Below, piece by piece: positions 20,738-29,307 of a stretch of 35,819 nt of DNA. Both the position numbers and the translations under genes were made by a program. The DNA is from an uncultured Bacilli bacterium. Its GTDB lineage: Bacteria; Bacillota_I; Bacilli_A; RF39; UBA660. The notes beneath the pieces were generated by a model. The model was not told the origin of the DNA. It made no database searches and was given only the letters and a program-made list of their open reading frames with translations. The number at the start of each line of letters is the position of its first letter. Within the stretch, counting starts at the first letter, position 1. Location of the stretch: contig CAKOIS010000010.1 in NCBI GenBank assembly GCA_934087065.1, positions 1 through 35,819 of the forward strand, given 5' to 3'.

Positions 20738-23628
20738 AACACTTCAACTTTATTAGCTACAATTTGGTATTCACTCATTCTTCTTTCAACACGACCATTT
20801 ACTTTTATTATGTCTCCCTTTTTTATACCATAGAACTCATTATATATTTTTGGAAACATAATAACTTCTCGTTTTTCTTCTTCATCACTTATAGTAATAA
20901 ATGCCATTTTTTCTTTCTTTTTAGTTTCAATTTCTTTAACGTATTCAACTAATCCCATAGTTTCTACTACTTTATCAAAGTAATTTACAATATTTTTTAG
21001 AGTGCACGTGTTATCTCTAATATATTTGCTGACTGGATGGTTATCTATGTAAAAACCATATGACTGATATTCATAATCTAATAACTCGTTTGAAGTGTAT
21101 TCTTCATATTCTACTATAATTGGTTTTTCTATTAAATTTTCGCCTAAATTGCTAATTAATTTTGCGTATTCTAATAAAGAAGACATATTTTGAACCATAG
21201 TTTTTTTATTTAAATTAAATGTATCCAAAGCACCACTTAAGATAAGAGTTTCTATAGCTTTAGTGTTCACTTTGCTTTTGTACACTCTTTTCATGAAGTC
21301 ATAGTAGTCCATAAAAGGCCCGTTTTTTCTTATTTCAAGAATAGCATTTACGGTTTCTTTTCCTAAGTTTTTGATGCTTCCTAAAGGCATATAAATTGTC
21401 TTATCTTTTGATAAATAAACATCTGCTGAAATATTGATATCACATTTTTTGAATATTAAGTCAAATCTTTTAGCTTCAGTAATATATTCTTTTGTTTTAG
21501 TGTCATTTCCCACCACCATGTCAAGTAACGTCGTCATAAAGTATTCAGGAAAGTGTGCTTTTAAAAAGGCCATTTGAAATGATATCATTGAGTAAGCAAC
21601 TGAGTGACTTTTGTTAAAACCATAGTTTGCAAATTTTAAAACTAAACTGTATATTTTTTCTGCTTCTTCTTTTTTGTATCCATTTTTTAATGCACGATTA
21701 ATGAATTCTTCTTGATAACTTAAGATGATACTTTCTTTTTTCTTACTCATAGCACGTCTAATGTTGTCTGCTTCACTATATGAAAATGAAGCTATCACTT
21801 TTAGAATTTGCATTATTTGTTCTTGATATATTATTATTCCATTTGTACCTTTTAAAATACTTTCTAGTGCTGGAACTATATAAGATGATTTCTTTTTACC
21901 CTCTTTAACTTTAATAAACTCAGGTATCATATCTCTTGGACCTGGCCTATATAATGCAATTGCACTTACTAAGTCGTCAAATGAAGATACTTTTAAGCTT
22001 TTTAAGAATGACATCATTCCTGAACTTTCAAACTGAAATATCCCTATTGTATTAACGTCATAGAACACTTTTATTGAAAGTTTGTCATCTAGTGGAATTT
22101 TGTTTACATCAATGTAAATATTCTTTTCTTTAGCAATTTTCTTTACTACTCGGTCAATTATTGTAAGATTTTTAAGGGCAAGTAAATCAATTTTAAGTAA
22201 GCCAATATCTTCTAAGTATTCTTTAGTGTAAGCAGTTAACTCGTCAGTTCCATTCACATAAATAGGCACTTTATTCATTAGTGGTTCACTACTTATTACA
22301 ACACCTGCAGCATGGACACTAGTGTGTCTTTTTAAACCTTCTAATTTTTGACATATTTTGATTAAGTTTGTGTATTCATAGTCTTTTTGATAAGCACTCA
22401 TAAAAAGCGTGTTCTTTTTAAGTTCTTCAAAAGTTGTTTCCATACCTATTGTTTTGGTTAGGTAGTCTATCTTTTTTATATTGATATTTAATACTCTACC
22501 GACGTCTCTTATTACTTGTTTAGGCAAAAGTGTACCAAATGTTATGATGTTAGCTACTTTATCTTTCCCATATTTATTTTTTATGTATTCTACTACTTCG
22601 TCTCTTCTAAGATATTCAATATCAGTATCTATATCAGGCATTGTAACTCTGTCTTTGTTTAGAAATCTTTCAAATATTAAATCATATTTTAATGGGTCAA
22701 TTTCTGTAATTCCAAGTGTGTAACTAACTAAGCTTCCTGCAGCTGACCCACGGCCTGGTCCTACTACTATGCCATTTTTCTTGGCGTATAATATGAAATC
22801 ATAGACTATTAAAAAGTAGTCTGTGTATCCCATAGAATTAATTACATCAAGTTCCATGTTAAGTCTTTCTAAGTATTTGTTAGGTACAACATTGTTTAGC
22901 CTTTTATTTAAGCCTTTGTTACATAGTGTAGTTAATAGTTCTACACTGTTATCTGTATATTTTGGTAGTTCAAAAGTATAATTTGGAAGTTCTATATTTA
23001 TTAATGAAGCAAAGTTCTTTGTAGTTAACACATCGTTTTCGCTAATAGTACGTTCCATTTGATTATCATATTTGTAATTCTCTCTATCTGCAATAGTTCT
23101 TCCATCTTTTATCATTTCTAAATACATTAGATAATCTTTATCGTTTTCATTAATGTATCTAACTTCTTTCATGTAGACTATTTTGTCAGTGTACTTTAAA
23201 GCGTTATTTTTTTCTTCAGTAATGGAGTAACTTAGGTATACATAATCAAATGTTTCTTTTAAAGTATTATAGTTTTCATAGTTACTTGTGACACATATTA
23301 AATCACTCTTGAATTTAGAGAAGTCAGTTGTTTCTAAAATACCCAAGTTTCTTAAGCTTGTTAAATTAAGTAAAGCAACATATCCGTTATAGTTTTTTGC
23401 ATATAAAATAAAGTTTAAACTTTCTATATCAAAAGGCACACCTATAATTGGTTTTAAATTGTTCTTTTTACAAGCATTAATAAATTCTAAAGTGCCAAAC
23501 ATATTAGTATCAGTAATACCTATGGCATTTATATTGTTTTGTTTCACGTAGCTACATAGTTGTTCTATTTTGATAAGACTACTAAGTAACTCATATTCAG
23601 TTTTAACGTTTAATGGTATGTAATTCAT
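20722..23628 (-). CDS. dnaE: DNA polymerase III alpha subunit, DnaE type
   Basis: Replicative or lagging-strand polymerase. 968 residues, shorter than the ~1100 typical. Order: PHP domain (1 to ~200), palm with GPGRGSAAGSLVSY (~293-306) and the catalytic pair in MPDIDTDIE (~329-337), fingers with LEDIGLLKIDLLALKNL and ALYRPGPRDMI, HhH region, and an OB fold at the end (MGLVEYVKEIETKKKEKMAF, split: VEYVKEIETKK then MAFITISDEE). The PHP start reads PLNVKTEYELL where active PHP domains have HLHVHTEYSLL, and TDTNMFG replaces TDHGNMFG, so the metal His residues are lost and this domain cannot proofread. Likely monocistronic; SD AAGGAG. Confidence 0.95.
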   Translation of the reverse strand: MNYIPLNVKTEYELLSSLIKIEQLCSYVKQNNINAIGITDTNMFGTLEFINACKKNNLKPIIGVPFDIESLNFILYAKNYNGYVALLNLTSLRNLGILETTDFSKFKSDLICVTSNYENYNTLKETFDYVYLSYSITEEKNNALKYTDKIVYMKEVRYINENDKDYLMYLEMIKDGRTIADRENYKYDNQMERTISENDVLTTKNFASLINIELPNYTFELPKYTDNSVELLTTLCNKGLNKRLNNVVPNKYLERLNMELDVINSMGYTDYFLIVYDFILYAKKNGIVVGPGRGSAAGSLVSYTLGITEIDPLKYDLIFERFLNKDRVTMPDIDTDIEYLRRDEVVEYIKNKYGKDKVANIITFGTLLPKQVIRDVGRVLNINIKKIDYLTKTIGMETTFEELKKNTLFMSAYQKDYEYTNLIKICQKLEGLKRHTSVHAAGVVISSEPLMNKVPIYVNGTDELTAYTKEYLEDIGLLKIDLLALKNLTIIDRVVKKIAKEKNIYIDVNKIPLDDKLSIKVFYDVNTIGIFQFESSGMMSFLKSLKVSSFDDLVSAIALYRPGPRDMIPEFIKVKEGKKKSSYIVPALESILKGTNGIIIYQEQIMQILKVIASFSYSEADNIRRAMSKKKESIILSYQEEFINRALKNGYKKEEAEKIYSLVLKFANYGFNKSHSVAYSMISFQMAFLKAHFPEYFMTTLLDMVVGNDTKTKEYITEAKRFDLIFKKCDINISADVYLSKDKTIYMPLGSIKNLGKETVNAILEIRKNGPFMDYYDFMKRVYKSKVNTKAIETLILSGALDTFNLNKKTMVQNMSSLLEYAKLISNLGENLIEKPIIVEYEEYTSNELLDYEYQSYGFYIDNHPVSKYIRDNTCTLKNIVNYFDKVVETMGLVEYVKEIETKKKEKMAFITISDEEEKREVIMFPKIYNEFYGIKKGDIIKVNGRVERRMSEYQIVANKVEVLNKDK

Positions 23629-23668
23629 AAGTACTCCTTTCTAACATAATTGTACCAAATTTTAGCAA

Positions 23669-23691
23669 AGAAAAAAAGAGGTTTTCCTCTT
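23669..23691 (-). terminator. terminator of the prepilin gene
   Basis: AAGAGG-AAAA-CCTCTT followed by seven T on the minus strand. Confidence 0.85.
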
Positions 23692-23700
23692 AAATTGTCA

Positions 23701-24204
23701 TTATTCACAAACTCCACTAGCAGCAGTTTTTACAACATTAGCACCTTCACCAGTTTTTACTGCATCTTCTAGTAATTCATAAGCACCATCGCTTTTTGTT
23801 TTTGAAATGTCGTCAATTTTAATACCTTTAGTATTTTCTGATTTTATTGAATATGTATCACTACTTACATGTAAGTATGTTACATTTCCTTCATTATCCA
23901 TTTTAACACAATATGTAACTGAATCATTTGTTAAATTTAAATCAGTTGCGCCAGTTATTGTAGTTCCTTCTTCAGTTTTTAGATTACTGAACACATAAGC
24001 TCCAGGGTTCTTTAATGAAACACTCATGAACTTAGTATTTGAGGCTTCCATAACTCTTTGTGCTTGTTGAACAAATACGCTTTCCTTTCCTTCGTTAAAC
24101 ATTTTTAAGATATTTGGTGTTACTAGTAAAATTAATATAGCAAGTATAGCAATAACAGCTAATAATTCAACTAAAGTAAAACCTTTCTTATTCATTTTTT
24201 TCAT
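23701..24204 (-). CDS. type IV prepilin / ComGC-like pseudopilin
   Basis: 167 residues. Class III signal peptide KKMNKKG|FTLVELLAV: basic leader, cleavage after Gly8, then Phe and Glu5, and a ~20-residue helix to about 30. Processed by a prepilin peptidase at the membrane. The C-terminal domain holds two Cys (YCVKM and the terminal GVCE), likely a disulfide. In competent Bacilli the pilin ComGC sits in a comG operon; this one stands alone between its own promoter and terminator, so it may be an extra pilin. Start chosen at ATG 24204 with SD GGAGA; the ORF opens further up without SD. Confidence 0.88.
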   Translation of the reverse strand: MKKMNKKGFTLVELLAVIAILAILILLVTPNILKMFNEGKESVFVQQAQRVMEASNTKFMSVSLKNPGAYVFSNLKTEEGTTITGATDLNLTNDSVTYCVKMDNEGNVTYLHVSSDTYSIKSENTKGIKIDDISKTKSDGAYELLEDAVKTGEGANVVKTAASGVCE

Positions 24205-24267
24205 TTCCAAATCTCCTCTCCTTTTCAAGATATACTTGGAAGATATATCTCTCTTTACCATAACTCA

Positions 24268-24297
24268 ATTATAGCAAATATTAATTAAATAAGTCAA
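24268..24297 (-). promoter_or_regulatory. promoter of the prepilin gene
   Basis: -35 TTGACT (24292-24297), 18 nt, -10 TATAAT (24268-24273). Confidence 0.7.
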
Positions 24298-24300
24298 TAC

Positions 24301-24326
24301 AAAAAATATAGTTTTTCACTATATTT
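24301..24326 (-). terminator. terminator of radC-ylbD-ylbE
   Basis: AAATATAGT-GAAAA-ACTATATTT continuing into TTT (six T in a row) on the minus strand. Confidence 0.8.
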
Positions 24327-24332
24327 ACGTTT

Positions 24333-24554
24333 CTACTCTTTTGTAACATTCATAAACGCATTTATTAAGTCTATTCCTGTGCTTACTTTATCAACTTTGT
24401 CTTTAAATCTCAAGCCGTATTTACTTTTCATTTCGTTTACCATATTTTCTAGGCTTTCTCCCCTATTTAGACGTTTATAGTATGAAGAGTTTTCTCTTAA
24501 AAATCTTAACAAGTTTGGGTCTTTATAAATGGACTCTTTAATATCGTATCTCAT
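24333..24554 (-). CDS. ylbE: YlbE-like protein
   Basis: 73 residues; the N-terminal half MRYDIKESIYKDPNLLRFLR ... YYKRLNRGE fits the YlbE family (MRxDVxxFIxxxPxLxxFLRxxPxWYRxLxR). Function unknown. The ATG overlaps the ylbD stop (TAATG), and the pair ylbD-ylbE is conserved in Bacilli. Confidence 0.7.
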   Translation of the reverse strand: MRYDIKESIYKDPNLLRFLRENSSYYKRLNRGESLENMVNEMKSKYGLRFKDKVDKVSTGIDLINAFMNVTKE

Positions 24555-24928
24555 TAATCTTCAAAAAACCTTTCTATATCTGCATTCTTTTTCTTAGAAG
24601 ATTTCTTTTCTGTTTTCTTTTCACTCCTAGAAAGTACAATTTCTTCTAAAAAACCAAGTGCTTTTTCAAGGGAAGATATGTTTTCTTCTAGTTTGTCTAA
24701 GTCAACATTTTTTAAATTATTAAGGACACTTTTAACGCTGTCGGTTACTTTTGTATCACCAATATTTGAGTGTTTCACATTTTTAAATTCGTTCCAAACT
24801 TCACTACCTTCCCCGTATATATCGTAAGTTTCAAAAAGTTTCTGGTAAGTAGTAGACCCATCGTTAACAAACCTAGACAAATAAGAATTACGTTTTAAAA
24901 ACTCTTTAAACTCTTCTTTTTTATTCAT
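24554..24928 (-). CDS. ylbD: YlbD-like protein
   Basis: 124 residues; FKEFLKRNSYLSRFVNDG..TYQKLFETYDIYGEGSEVW is the YlbD pattern (FVKxHPxLxxxVRxGxxxWQxxYExWxLLGExDxxW). YlbD is annotated as a spore-coat protein in B. subtilis, but the family occurs in non-spore-formers too. The C-terminus is Lys/Ser-rich. Start at 24928 because GGGTGA precedes that ATG; the ATG four codons upstream lacks an SD. Confidence 0.72.
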   Translation of the reverse strand: MNKKEEFKEFLKRNSYLSRFVNDGSTTYQKLFETYDIYGEGSEVWNEFKNVKHSNIGDTKVTDSVKSVLNNLKNVDLDKLEENISSLEKALGFLEEIVLSRSEKKTEKKSSKKKNADIERFFED

Positions 24929-24947
24929 AACTTCACCCATTATAAGT

Positions 24948-25631
24948 TTATGCTACTAATTTGTTTTTTTTCGCGTTTTCGTAATAACTGAAGTAACTAT
25001 TTGGTGTCACTATTAAATGGTCTATTACTTTAATGCCAATTAATTGCCCATTTTTAACGAGAATTTTTGTAATTTCATCATCTTGATTACTAGGCATTAC
25101 TTCTCCGCCTGGATGGTTATGAGCAAGTACTATAAATGAAGCGTTTTCTTTTAGAGCTTCTTTAAATATTTCTCTAGGGTAAACGTTAACAGCGTCAATA
25201 GTGCCTTTAAATACTTCACATTTTTTAATTAATTTAAACTGTTTATCAAATAAAAGAATTATAAACTTTTCTTGAAGTTCATATAAGAAGTCATTTTTAA
25301 TATAGTTATACATATCAATTGTATTTTTAAATTTTATAGGTTCGTCATTTTTTAAAGCACGTTTAGCTAGTTCAAATGAAGCAAGTATGCTTGAAGCTTT
25401 TCCTAGTTTTATACCTTCAATTTGAGTTAATGTGTTTATTGTCATGTTTTTTAAATTTTTAACTCCACCTATACTTTTTAAAATTCTGTTTGATAATTCG
25501 GTTACAGACTCGCTTTTGTTTCCAGTTCTTAAAATAATTGCTAGAAGTTCAGAGTCAGTTAGGTATTCAGCACCTTTTTTAAGTAGTTTTTCTCTTGGTT
25601 TGTCTTCATTAATTAGTTCTTTTAGTTTCAT
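24948..25631 (-). CDS. radC: RadC-family JAB/JAMM protein
   Basis: 227 residues: N-terminal helix-hairpin-helix part (PREKLLKKGAEYLTDSELLA, LTQIEGIKLGKASSILASFE) and the C-terminal JAMM-like domain with HNHPGG (normally HNHPSG), then PSNQDDEIT. The metal motif HxHPxGx4PSxxD is complete. Despite the name the role in DNA repair is doubtful; members often occur near competence or mobile genes. Operon radC-ylbD-ylbE. Confidence 0.93.
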   Translation of the reverse strand: MKLKELINEDKPREKLLKKGAEYLTDSELLAIILRTGNKSESVTELSNRILKSIGGVKNLKNMTINTLTQIEGIKLGKASSILASFELAKRALKNDEPIKFKNTIDMYNYIKNDFLYELQEKFIILLFDKQFKLIKKCEVFKGTIDAVNVYPREIFKEALKENASFIVLAHNHPGGEVMPSNQDDEITKILVKNGQLIGIKVIDHLIVTPNSYFSYYENAKKNKLVA

Positions 25632-25671
25632 TCTTTCCTTTCCGAAAAGTTAAAGTAAATATATCATATAA

Positions 25672-26109
25672 CTAATTAGTTTTTTTTGCAAGCATTTCTT
25701 CTAAAAATTTTAATTCACTTTTTATTATTAGGTTTATTTCTTTTATATCTTCTGAGTTTTTTATTAATGAGTCGTATTTGGTTAGAGTATCGTCAAATTT
25801 TTGATTAGATAAACTAATTTCTTTTTTGTATATTGAAGAAGTATTTGTATATAGATTAACTAGTTTTTTGTATACTTCGTTATCTTTTGTTACTCCGATA
25901 TAGAGTTTATATAAGTCTTCTTCTTTTAAAACTAAGTAATTTTCATATTCTTTTGTTTTCTTTGAAACGCTACCATAATTTTTGTAGGCTCCCACTTGAA
26001 GAAGATAGTATTTATTTTTAACTACACTTTTTCTTTTATACAAGCCAAAAATGCTACATGAAAAAAGACAAGTTATTATAATTAGAATTAAAATGATTTT
26101 CTTATTCAT
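25672..26109 (-). CDS. membrane-anchored SPOR-like protein
   Basis: 145 residues: N-terminal membrane helix at about 4-25, then YYLLQVGAYKNYGSVSKKTKEY at about 34-55 (keys YLLQVGAYKN), the opening of a SPOR peptidoglycan-binding domain, and VLKEEDLYKLYIGVTK as the second half; the C-terminal ~60 residues are a coiled-coil-like helix. Probably cell-wall or division related. Start at the ATG at 26109 with SD GGTGA. Confidence 0.7.
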   Translation of the reverse strand: MNKKIILILIIITCLFSCSIFGLYKRKSVVKNKYYLLQVGAYKNYGSVSKKTKEYENYLVLKEEDLYKLYIGVTKDNEVYKKLVNLYTNTSSIYKKEISLSNQKFDDTLTKYDSLIKNSEDIKEINLIIKSELKFLEEMLAKKTN

Positions 26110-26157
26110 AATCTTCACCAATTATATTTTAACTTATCTTTATTACAAAAAATGGCG

Positions 26158-26195
26158 AAAAAAAACTAAAACTATTCATTAGTCTTAGTAGTTTT
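26158..26195 (-). terminator. probable terminator after rpmF
   Basis: AAAACTA...TAGTTTT followed by AG and eight T on the minus strand, overlapping the end of rpmF. Confidence 0.5.
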
Positions 26196-26381
26196 TAATA
26201 CTTCTTTTCCTTTATATGAACCACATTTAGTGCAAGCACGATGAGGCATTAAAGGTGCTCCACAGTTAGGACAAGTAACAACTGTAGGTGCTTCTTTCTT
26301 TAAGTGAGTTCTTCTAGCACGTTTAGCAGTTTTACTAACACGTCTTGCTGGTACTGCGAATAATTGTAAATCTAATTTCAT
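26172..26381 (-). CDS. rpmF: ribosomal protein bL32
   Basis: 69 residues. Begins MKLDLQLFAVPARRVSKTAK; the core AVPARRVSKTAKRARRTH is typical, and CPNC...CTKCG is the four-Cys zinc ribbon (C38, C41, C51, C54 approx). The N-terminal MKLDLQLF extra segment resembles that of other Firmicute L32 copies. ATG overlaps the yceD stop (ATGA) with SD GGAGGG inside yceD. Confidence 0.95.
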   Translation of the reverse strand: MKLDLQLFAVPARRVSKTAKRARRTHLKKEAPTVVTCPNCGAPLMPHRACTKCGSYKGKEVLKTTKTNE

Positions 26382-26866
26382 CTTTTTCCCTCCATATCTA
26401 ACATTTTTTGTAAATCACTAAATGGTGATTCTACATTTCGCTCATTTTCTTCAACTAAGCTCCATCCATTTCCTTCTTTTGTAAACTCTGCATCTTCGTT
26501 TACTACACGAAGTGGAACTTCCAATACAATATTTTCCCACACAATTGAAAAAATATCAAGAGAATTTTGAAAAAATAATTGTTTTTCGTCAACTTTTTCA
26601 CTATCTTCTATATTTTTATCTATAAAAATGTCAAGTGGATAGTCAACATCTGTCAAACTTCTAGCACAAGTTAAGACCATGATTCCAGTGATATTTAGTT
26701 CTAGATGGTACAAAATATTGCTTAATCTTGTTATTTTGCCTTTAGCTTTTATATTTTTAGTATTTTTTATTGGAGTATCTTTTAAATCTTCTAAAGAAAA
26801 ACTAATATCCATATCTATATCAAGAAATTCTTTAGTATTATTTTTTAATTCACTAATATCAAACAT
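26378..26866 (-). CDS. yceD: YceD/DUF177 rRNA accumulation protein
   Basis: 162 residues of the DUF177 family, which supports 23S rRNA accumulation and always precedes rpmF. Visible block: L-T-C-A-R-S-L at about 91-97 (normally xxCxRCL, here one Cys left), then DIFIDKN and IVWENIVLEVPLRVV. Start at ATG 26866 after GAGGAGG. Confidence 0.88.
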   Translation of the reverse strand: MFDISELKNNTKEFLDIDMDISFSLEDLKDTPIKNTKNIKAKGKITRLSNILYHLELNITGIMVLTCARSLTDVDYPLDIFIDKNIEDSEKVDEKQLFFQNSLDIFSIVWENIVLEVPLRVVNEDAEFTKEGNGWSLVEENERNVESPFSDLQKMLDMEGKR

Positions 26867-26914
26867 AACTTTCCTCCTCATGTATAATATTTTATCACAT
26901 TTATATAGAAAAAT

Positions 26915-27613
26915 CTATTTTTTATATAGAAGTTCTTTTAATTTTTTATCTTTATTTTCAATATAAAAATTTCTATCAGTTATTCTAAAAAATATTTCTT
27001 TAAGTGGGAGTAGTTCTTTAAGGGCTACTTTTTCATATGAAGTCTCTTTTATATTCTTTTTTCTATAATCTGAAATTGTAAGTATTTGCATACCTATCAT
27101 TATTCCAATTAGAATGTATGTTATGGCATTCATGTTTTTATCTATTAAATTATTAAGTGTATATGGCAAGTATTTTACATAGACACTTTTGGATAGAAGT
27201 ATAAACAATATTGAAATAGCTATATCTAATACTATTGTTTTTACTTTGCCCATCTTGCTAGATTTTATATTTTTGTTGTCTTTAAATGTTAGTGTATTTA
27301 ATACGAAAATTGAAAATTCAAGAGTTAGAACAATTAACATTGATGGATAGTAATATGTGAGTATTGCTAGGAGTACAAAGGCAAATAGTTTATCACTTAC
27401 AGCATCAAGTAGTCCACCTAAAAAGGTTTCTACTTTTAAAAGTCTTGAGAGTTTACCGTCTATCATGTCAGTTAAAAATAGTATAATTATTAAAAATCCC
27501 AGGCTTTCTATACCATGCTTAAAATAGATTAAGGGCATTAAAAGTGCGCCGACTAATCTAGATAAAGTTATTAAATTTACTAACACTAATTTTAAATAAT
27601 ACTTCTTTTTCAT
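26915..27613 (-). CDS. CDP-alcohol phosphatidyltransferase (PgsA-like)
   Basis: Membrane enzyme of phospholipid synthesis. 232 residues, about six helices. Motif D-G-x2-S-R-x8-G-x3-D-x3-D is seen as DMIDGKLSRLLKVETFLGG then LLDAVSD (usual Ala before Arg is Ser). NLITLSRLVGALLMPLIY at the N-terminus fits PgsA (NxLTxxRxxxxP). A cardiolipin or other alcohol transferase is the alternative. No SD: TGA-TAAAAT ends six nt before the ATG, so leaderless. Confidence 0.85.
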   Translation of the reverse strand: MKKKYYLKLVLVNLITLSRLVGALLMPLIYFKHGIESLGFLIIILFLTDMIDGKLSRLLKVETFLGGLLDAVSDKLFAFVLLAILTYYYPSMLIVLTLEFSIFVLNTLTFKDNKNIKSSKMGKVKTIVLDIAISILFILLSKSVYVKYLPYTLNNLIDKNMNAITYILIGIMIGMQILTISDYRKKNIKETSYEKVALKELLPLKEIFFRITDRNFYIENKDKKLKELLYKK

Positions 27614-27619
27614 AACATC

Positions 27620-27625
27620 ATTTTA
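27620..27625 (-). promoter_or_regulatory. -10 of a leaderless promoter
   Basis: TGTGA-TAAAAT, then six nt, then the ATG at 27613. No SD in between. Confidence 0.5.
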
Positions 27626-27650
27626 TCACATTAATTTTAAAAAATAAACA

Positions 27651-28856
27651 TTATTTGAAAAAACGATATATTATTCCATTTTCTAAGGTGTAGCCTTTTT
27701 CATTTGCGAGATTGCTCACTGTAGTTATTTTGTATCCCATTTGTCTTAAAACTGGTAAGACCATTTTTAAAGCTTCTAAGGTTGTTGGGTATAAATCATG
27801 CATTAAAACTATGTCACCGTCACTTATGTTTTCTATGATATGATTATAAATTTTTTCTTCGTCTTTATGTAACCAGTCATTTGTGTCTACATTCCAAAGA
27901 ATAATTGGATGTTTAATAGTTTGTCTTAACAGTTCGTTATAGTTTCCATATGGTGGCCTTACTAGTGAAATTGCATCGTTGGTAATCTCTTTAAATATAA
28001 TGTCTATACTATTTAATTCACTTTCCATTTCTTTTTTAGATAAACTTGTGAGATTTTTATGACTATATGTGTGAGAAGATACTTCCATTCCTAAATTATG
28101 AATTTCTCTGGTAACGTCCTGGTTATATTTCATTCTGTTACCAAGTTCAAAAAACGTTGCCTTTGAATCGTTTTCTATTAGAGTATTTACAAAATCTAAT
28201 GTTAAGTTACTTGGCCCATCATCAAATGTAAACGCGACCACTTTGTCATATATAATATCACTTACTTCTTCTATAGAACTACTTTTAATATCTATATATA
28301 CTTGATACTTTATAGTGTTAAACAGTCTATTATCAAAATATATTCTTATTTTATTGTCAGTCAAAAGTACAAATGAATTTTCAAAATTGTCTTCTTTGAT
28401 TTTTTCATATATTTTTGTGCGGTACTTATTTTTTACTTTGTTTAGTATCACATCACTTGTAACGTTTAAATCTACAACTTTATTTGCATCTGTGAGCTTT
28501 AATTTATCAAGGTCATAGAATATGCTTTTATAATAGTAATTGTTTTGGTGTTTTATAGTTAAAAAGATATTTAAAAGATTTTCATTAAAATTGACATTAT
28601 AGTCCAGTAAAATATTTTTGTTATTGTGTTCATTCAAAAAGTCAGTTATTTCTTTGTCTAGCATTTCATAATCAAAATATGGAATTTTAATAATGCTATC
28701 AATTTCTTTTACTTCATAACTTTTTAATTTTAGTATAACACTTTCTTTAATTTTGGTTTCTCTTCTTGCAAAGATAGTTTTAGTTACTATTATAAATAAA
28801 AACAATATTATTAAACAAATTATATACATTATTATTCTTTTTAAATTTTTACTCAT
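27651..28856 (-). CDS. membrane-anchored polysaccharide deacetylase
   Basis: NodB-homology enzyme, most likely a peptidoglycan N-acetylglucosamine deacetylase (PgdA type). 401 residues: N-terminal membrane helix at about 8-29, a linker/DUF domain to about 200, then the catalytic domain with FTFDDGPS (catalytic and metal Asp), SSHTYSHKNL (metal His pair), RPPYGNY, WNVDTNDW and IVLMHD. All five NodB motifs are intact. Leaderless start: TATAAT five nt before the ATG, no SD. Confidence 0.93.
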   Translation of the reverse strand: MSKNLKRIIMYIICLIILFLFIIVTKTIFARRETKIKESVILKLKSYEVKEIDSIIKIPYFDYEMLDKEITDFLNEHNNKNILLDYNVNFNENLLNIFLTIKHQNNYYYKSIFYDLDKLKLTDANKVVDLNVTSDVILNKVKNKYRTKIYEKIKEDNFENSFVLLTDNKIRIYFDNRLFNTIKYQVYIDIKSSSIEEVSDIIYDKVVAFTFDDGPSNLTLDFVNTLIENDSKATFFELGNRMKYNQDVTREIHNLGMEVSSHTYSHKNLTSLSKKEMESELNSIDIIFKEITNDAISLVRPPYGNYNELLRQTIKHPIILWNVDTNDWLHKDEEKIYNHIIENISDGDIVLMHDLYPTTLEALKMVLPVLRQMGYKITTVSNLANEKGYTLENGIIYRFFK

Positions 28857-28861
28857 ACAAT

Positions 28862-28867
28862 ATTATA
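28862..28867 (-). promoter_or_regulatory. -10 of a leaderless promoter (deacetylase gene)
   Basis: TATAAT followed by five nt (ATTGT) and the ATG at 28856. Confidence 0.55.
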
Positions 28868-28879
28868 CATTAGATATAG

Positions 28880-28903
28880 AAAAAAGATTACTTTTTAGTA
28901 ACC
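28880..28903 (-). terminator. terminator of mscL
   Basis: GGTTACT-AAAA-AGTAATC followed by six T on the minus strand, overlapping the last mscL codons. Confidence 0.8.
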
Positions 28904-29307
28904 TTTTTAGAAACTTTTTTTGGTTTTTCTTCTTTCTTTAATAAGTCTCTTATTTCACTTAGTAAAAGAACTTCTTCACTTTTTACAACAACTGTTTCTT
29001 TCTTTTCTTGTTTTTTCTTAAACTTATTGATAACTTTTATAACTGTAAACAAACACAAGGCAACGATTAGAAAGTCAACTACATTTTGTAAGAAACTTCC
29101 ATACATAATTTTAGCATTTCCCACTTTTATACCTAGGTTACTGAAATCATGTCCACCAATTATTATGCCGATTAAAGGCATCATTATGTCGTTAACAAGA
29201 CTAGTTACAATTTTAGAAAAAGCACTACCGATTATGACACCAACAGCCATATCAAGGACATTACCTTTAGAAATAAACTCTTTAAATTCACTAATAAACT
29301 TTTTCAT
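28888..29307 (-). CDS. mscL: large-conductance mechanosensitive channel MscL
   Basis: Pentameric emergency valve for osmotic downshock. 139 residues: N-terminal helix FISEFKEFISKGNVLDMAVG, first membrane helix with GVIIGSAFSKIVTSLVNDI, NDIMMPLIG, second helix around 75-95 (NVVDFLIVALCLFTVIKVI) and a Lys/Glu tail. Start is the ATG at 29307, which shares its A with the lipoprotein stop (TAATG). Confidence 0.95.
   Translation of the reverse strand: MKKFISEFKEFISKGNVLDMAVGVIIGSAFSKIVTSLVNDIMMPLIGIIIGGHDFSNLGIKVGNAKIMYGSFLQNVVDFLIVALCLFTVIKVINKFKKKQEKKETVVVKSEEVLLLSEIRDLLKKEEKPKKVSKKVTKK

Noticed and set aside
20631..23628. Replication origin, because of a DnaA box beside a DNA polymerase gene
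   Set aside because: Only one box, no AT-rich unwinding tract with box clusters, no dnaA or dnaN nearby.
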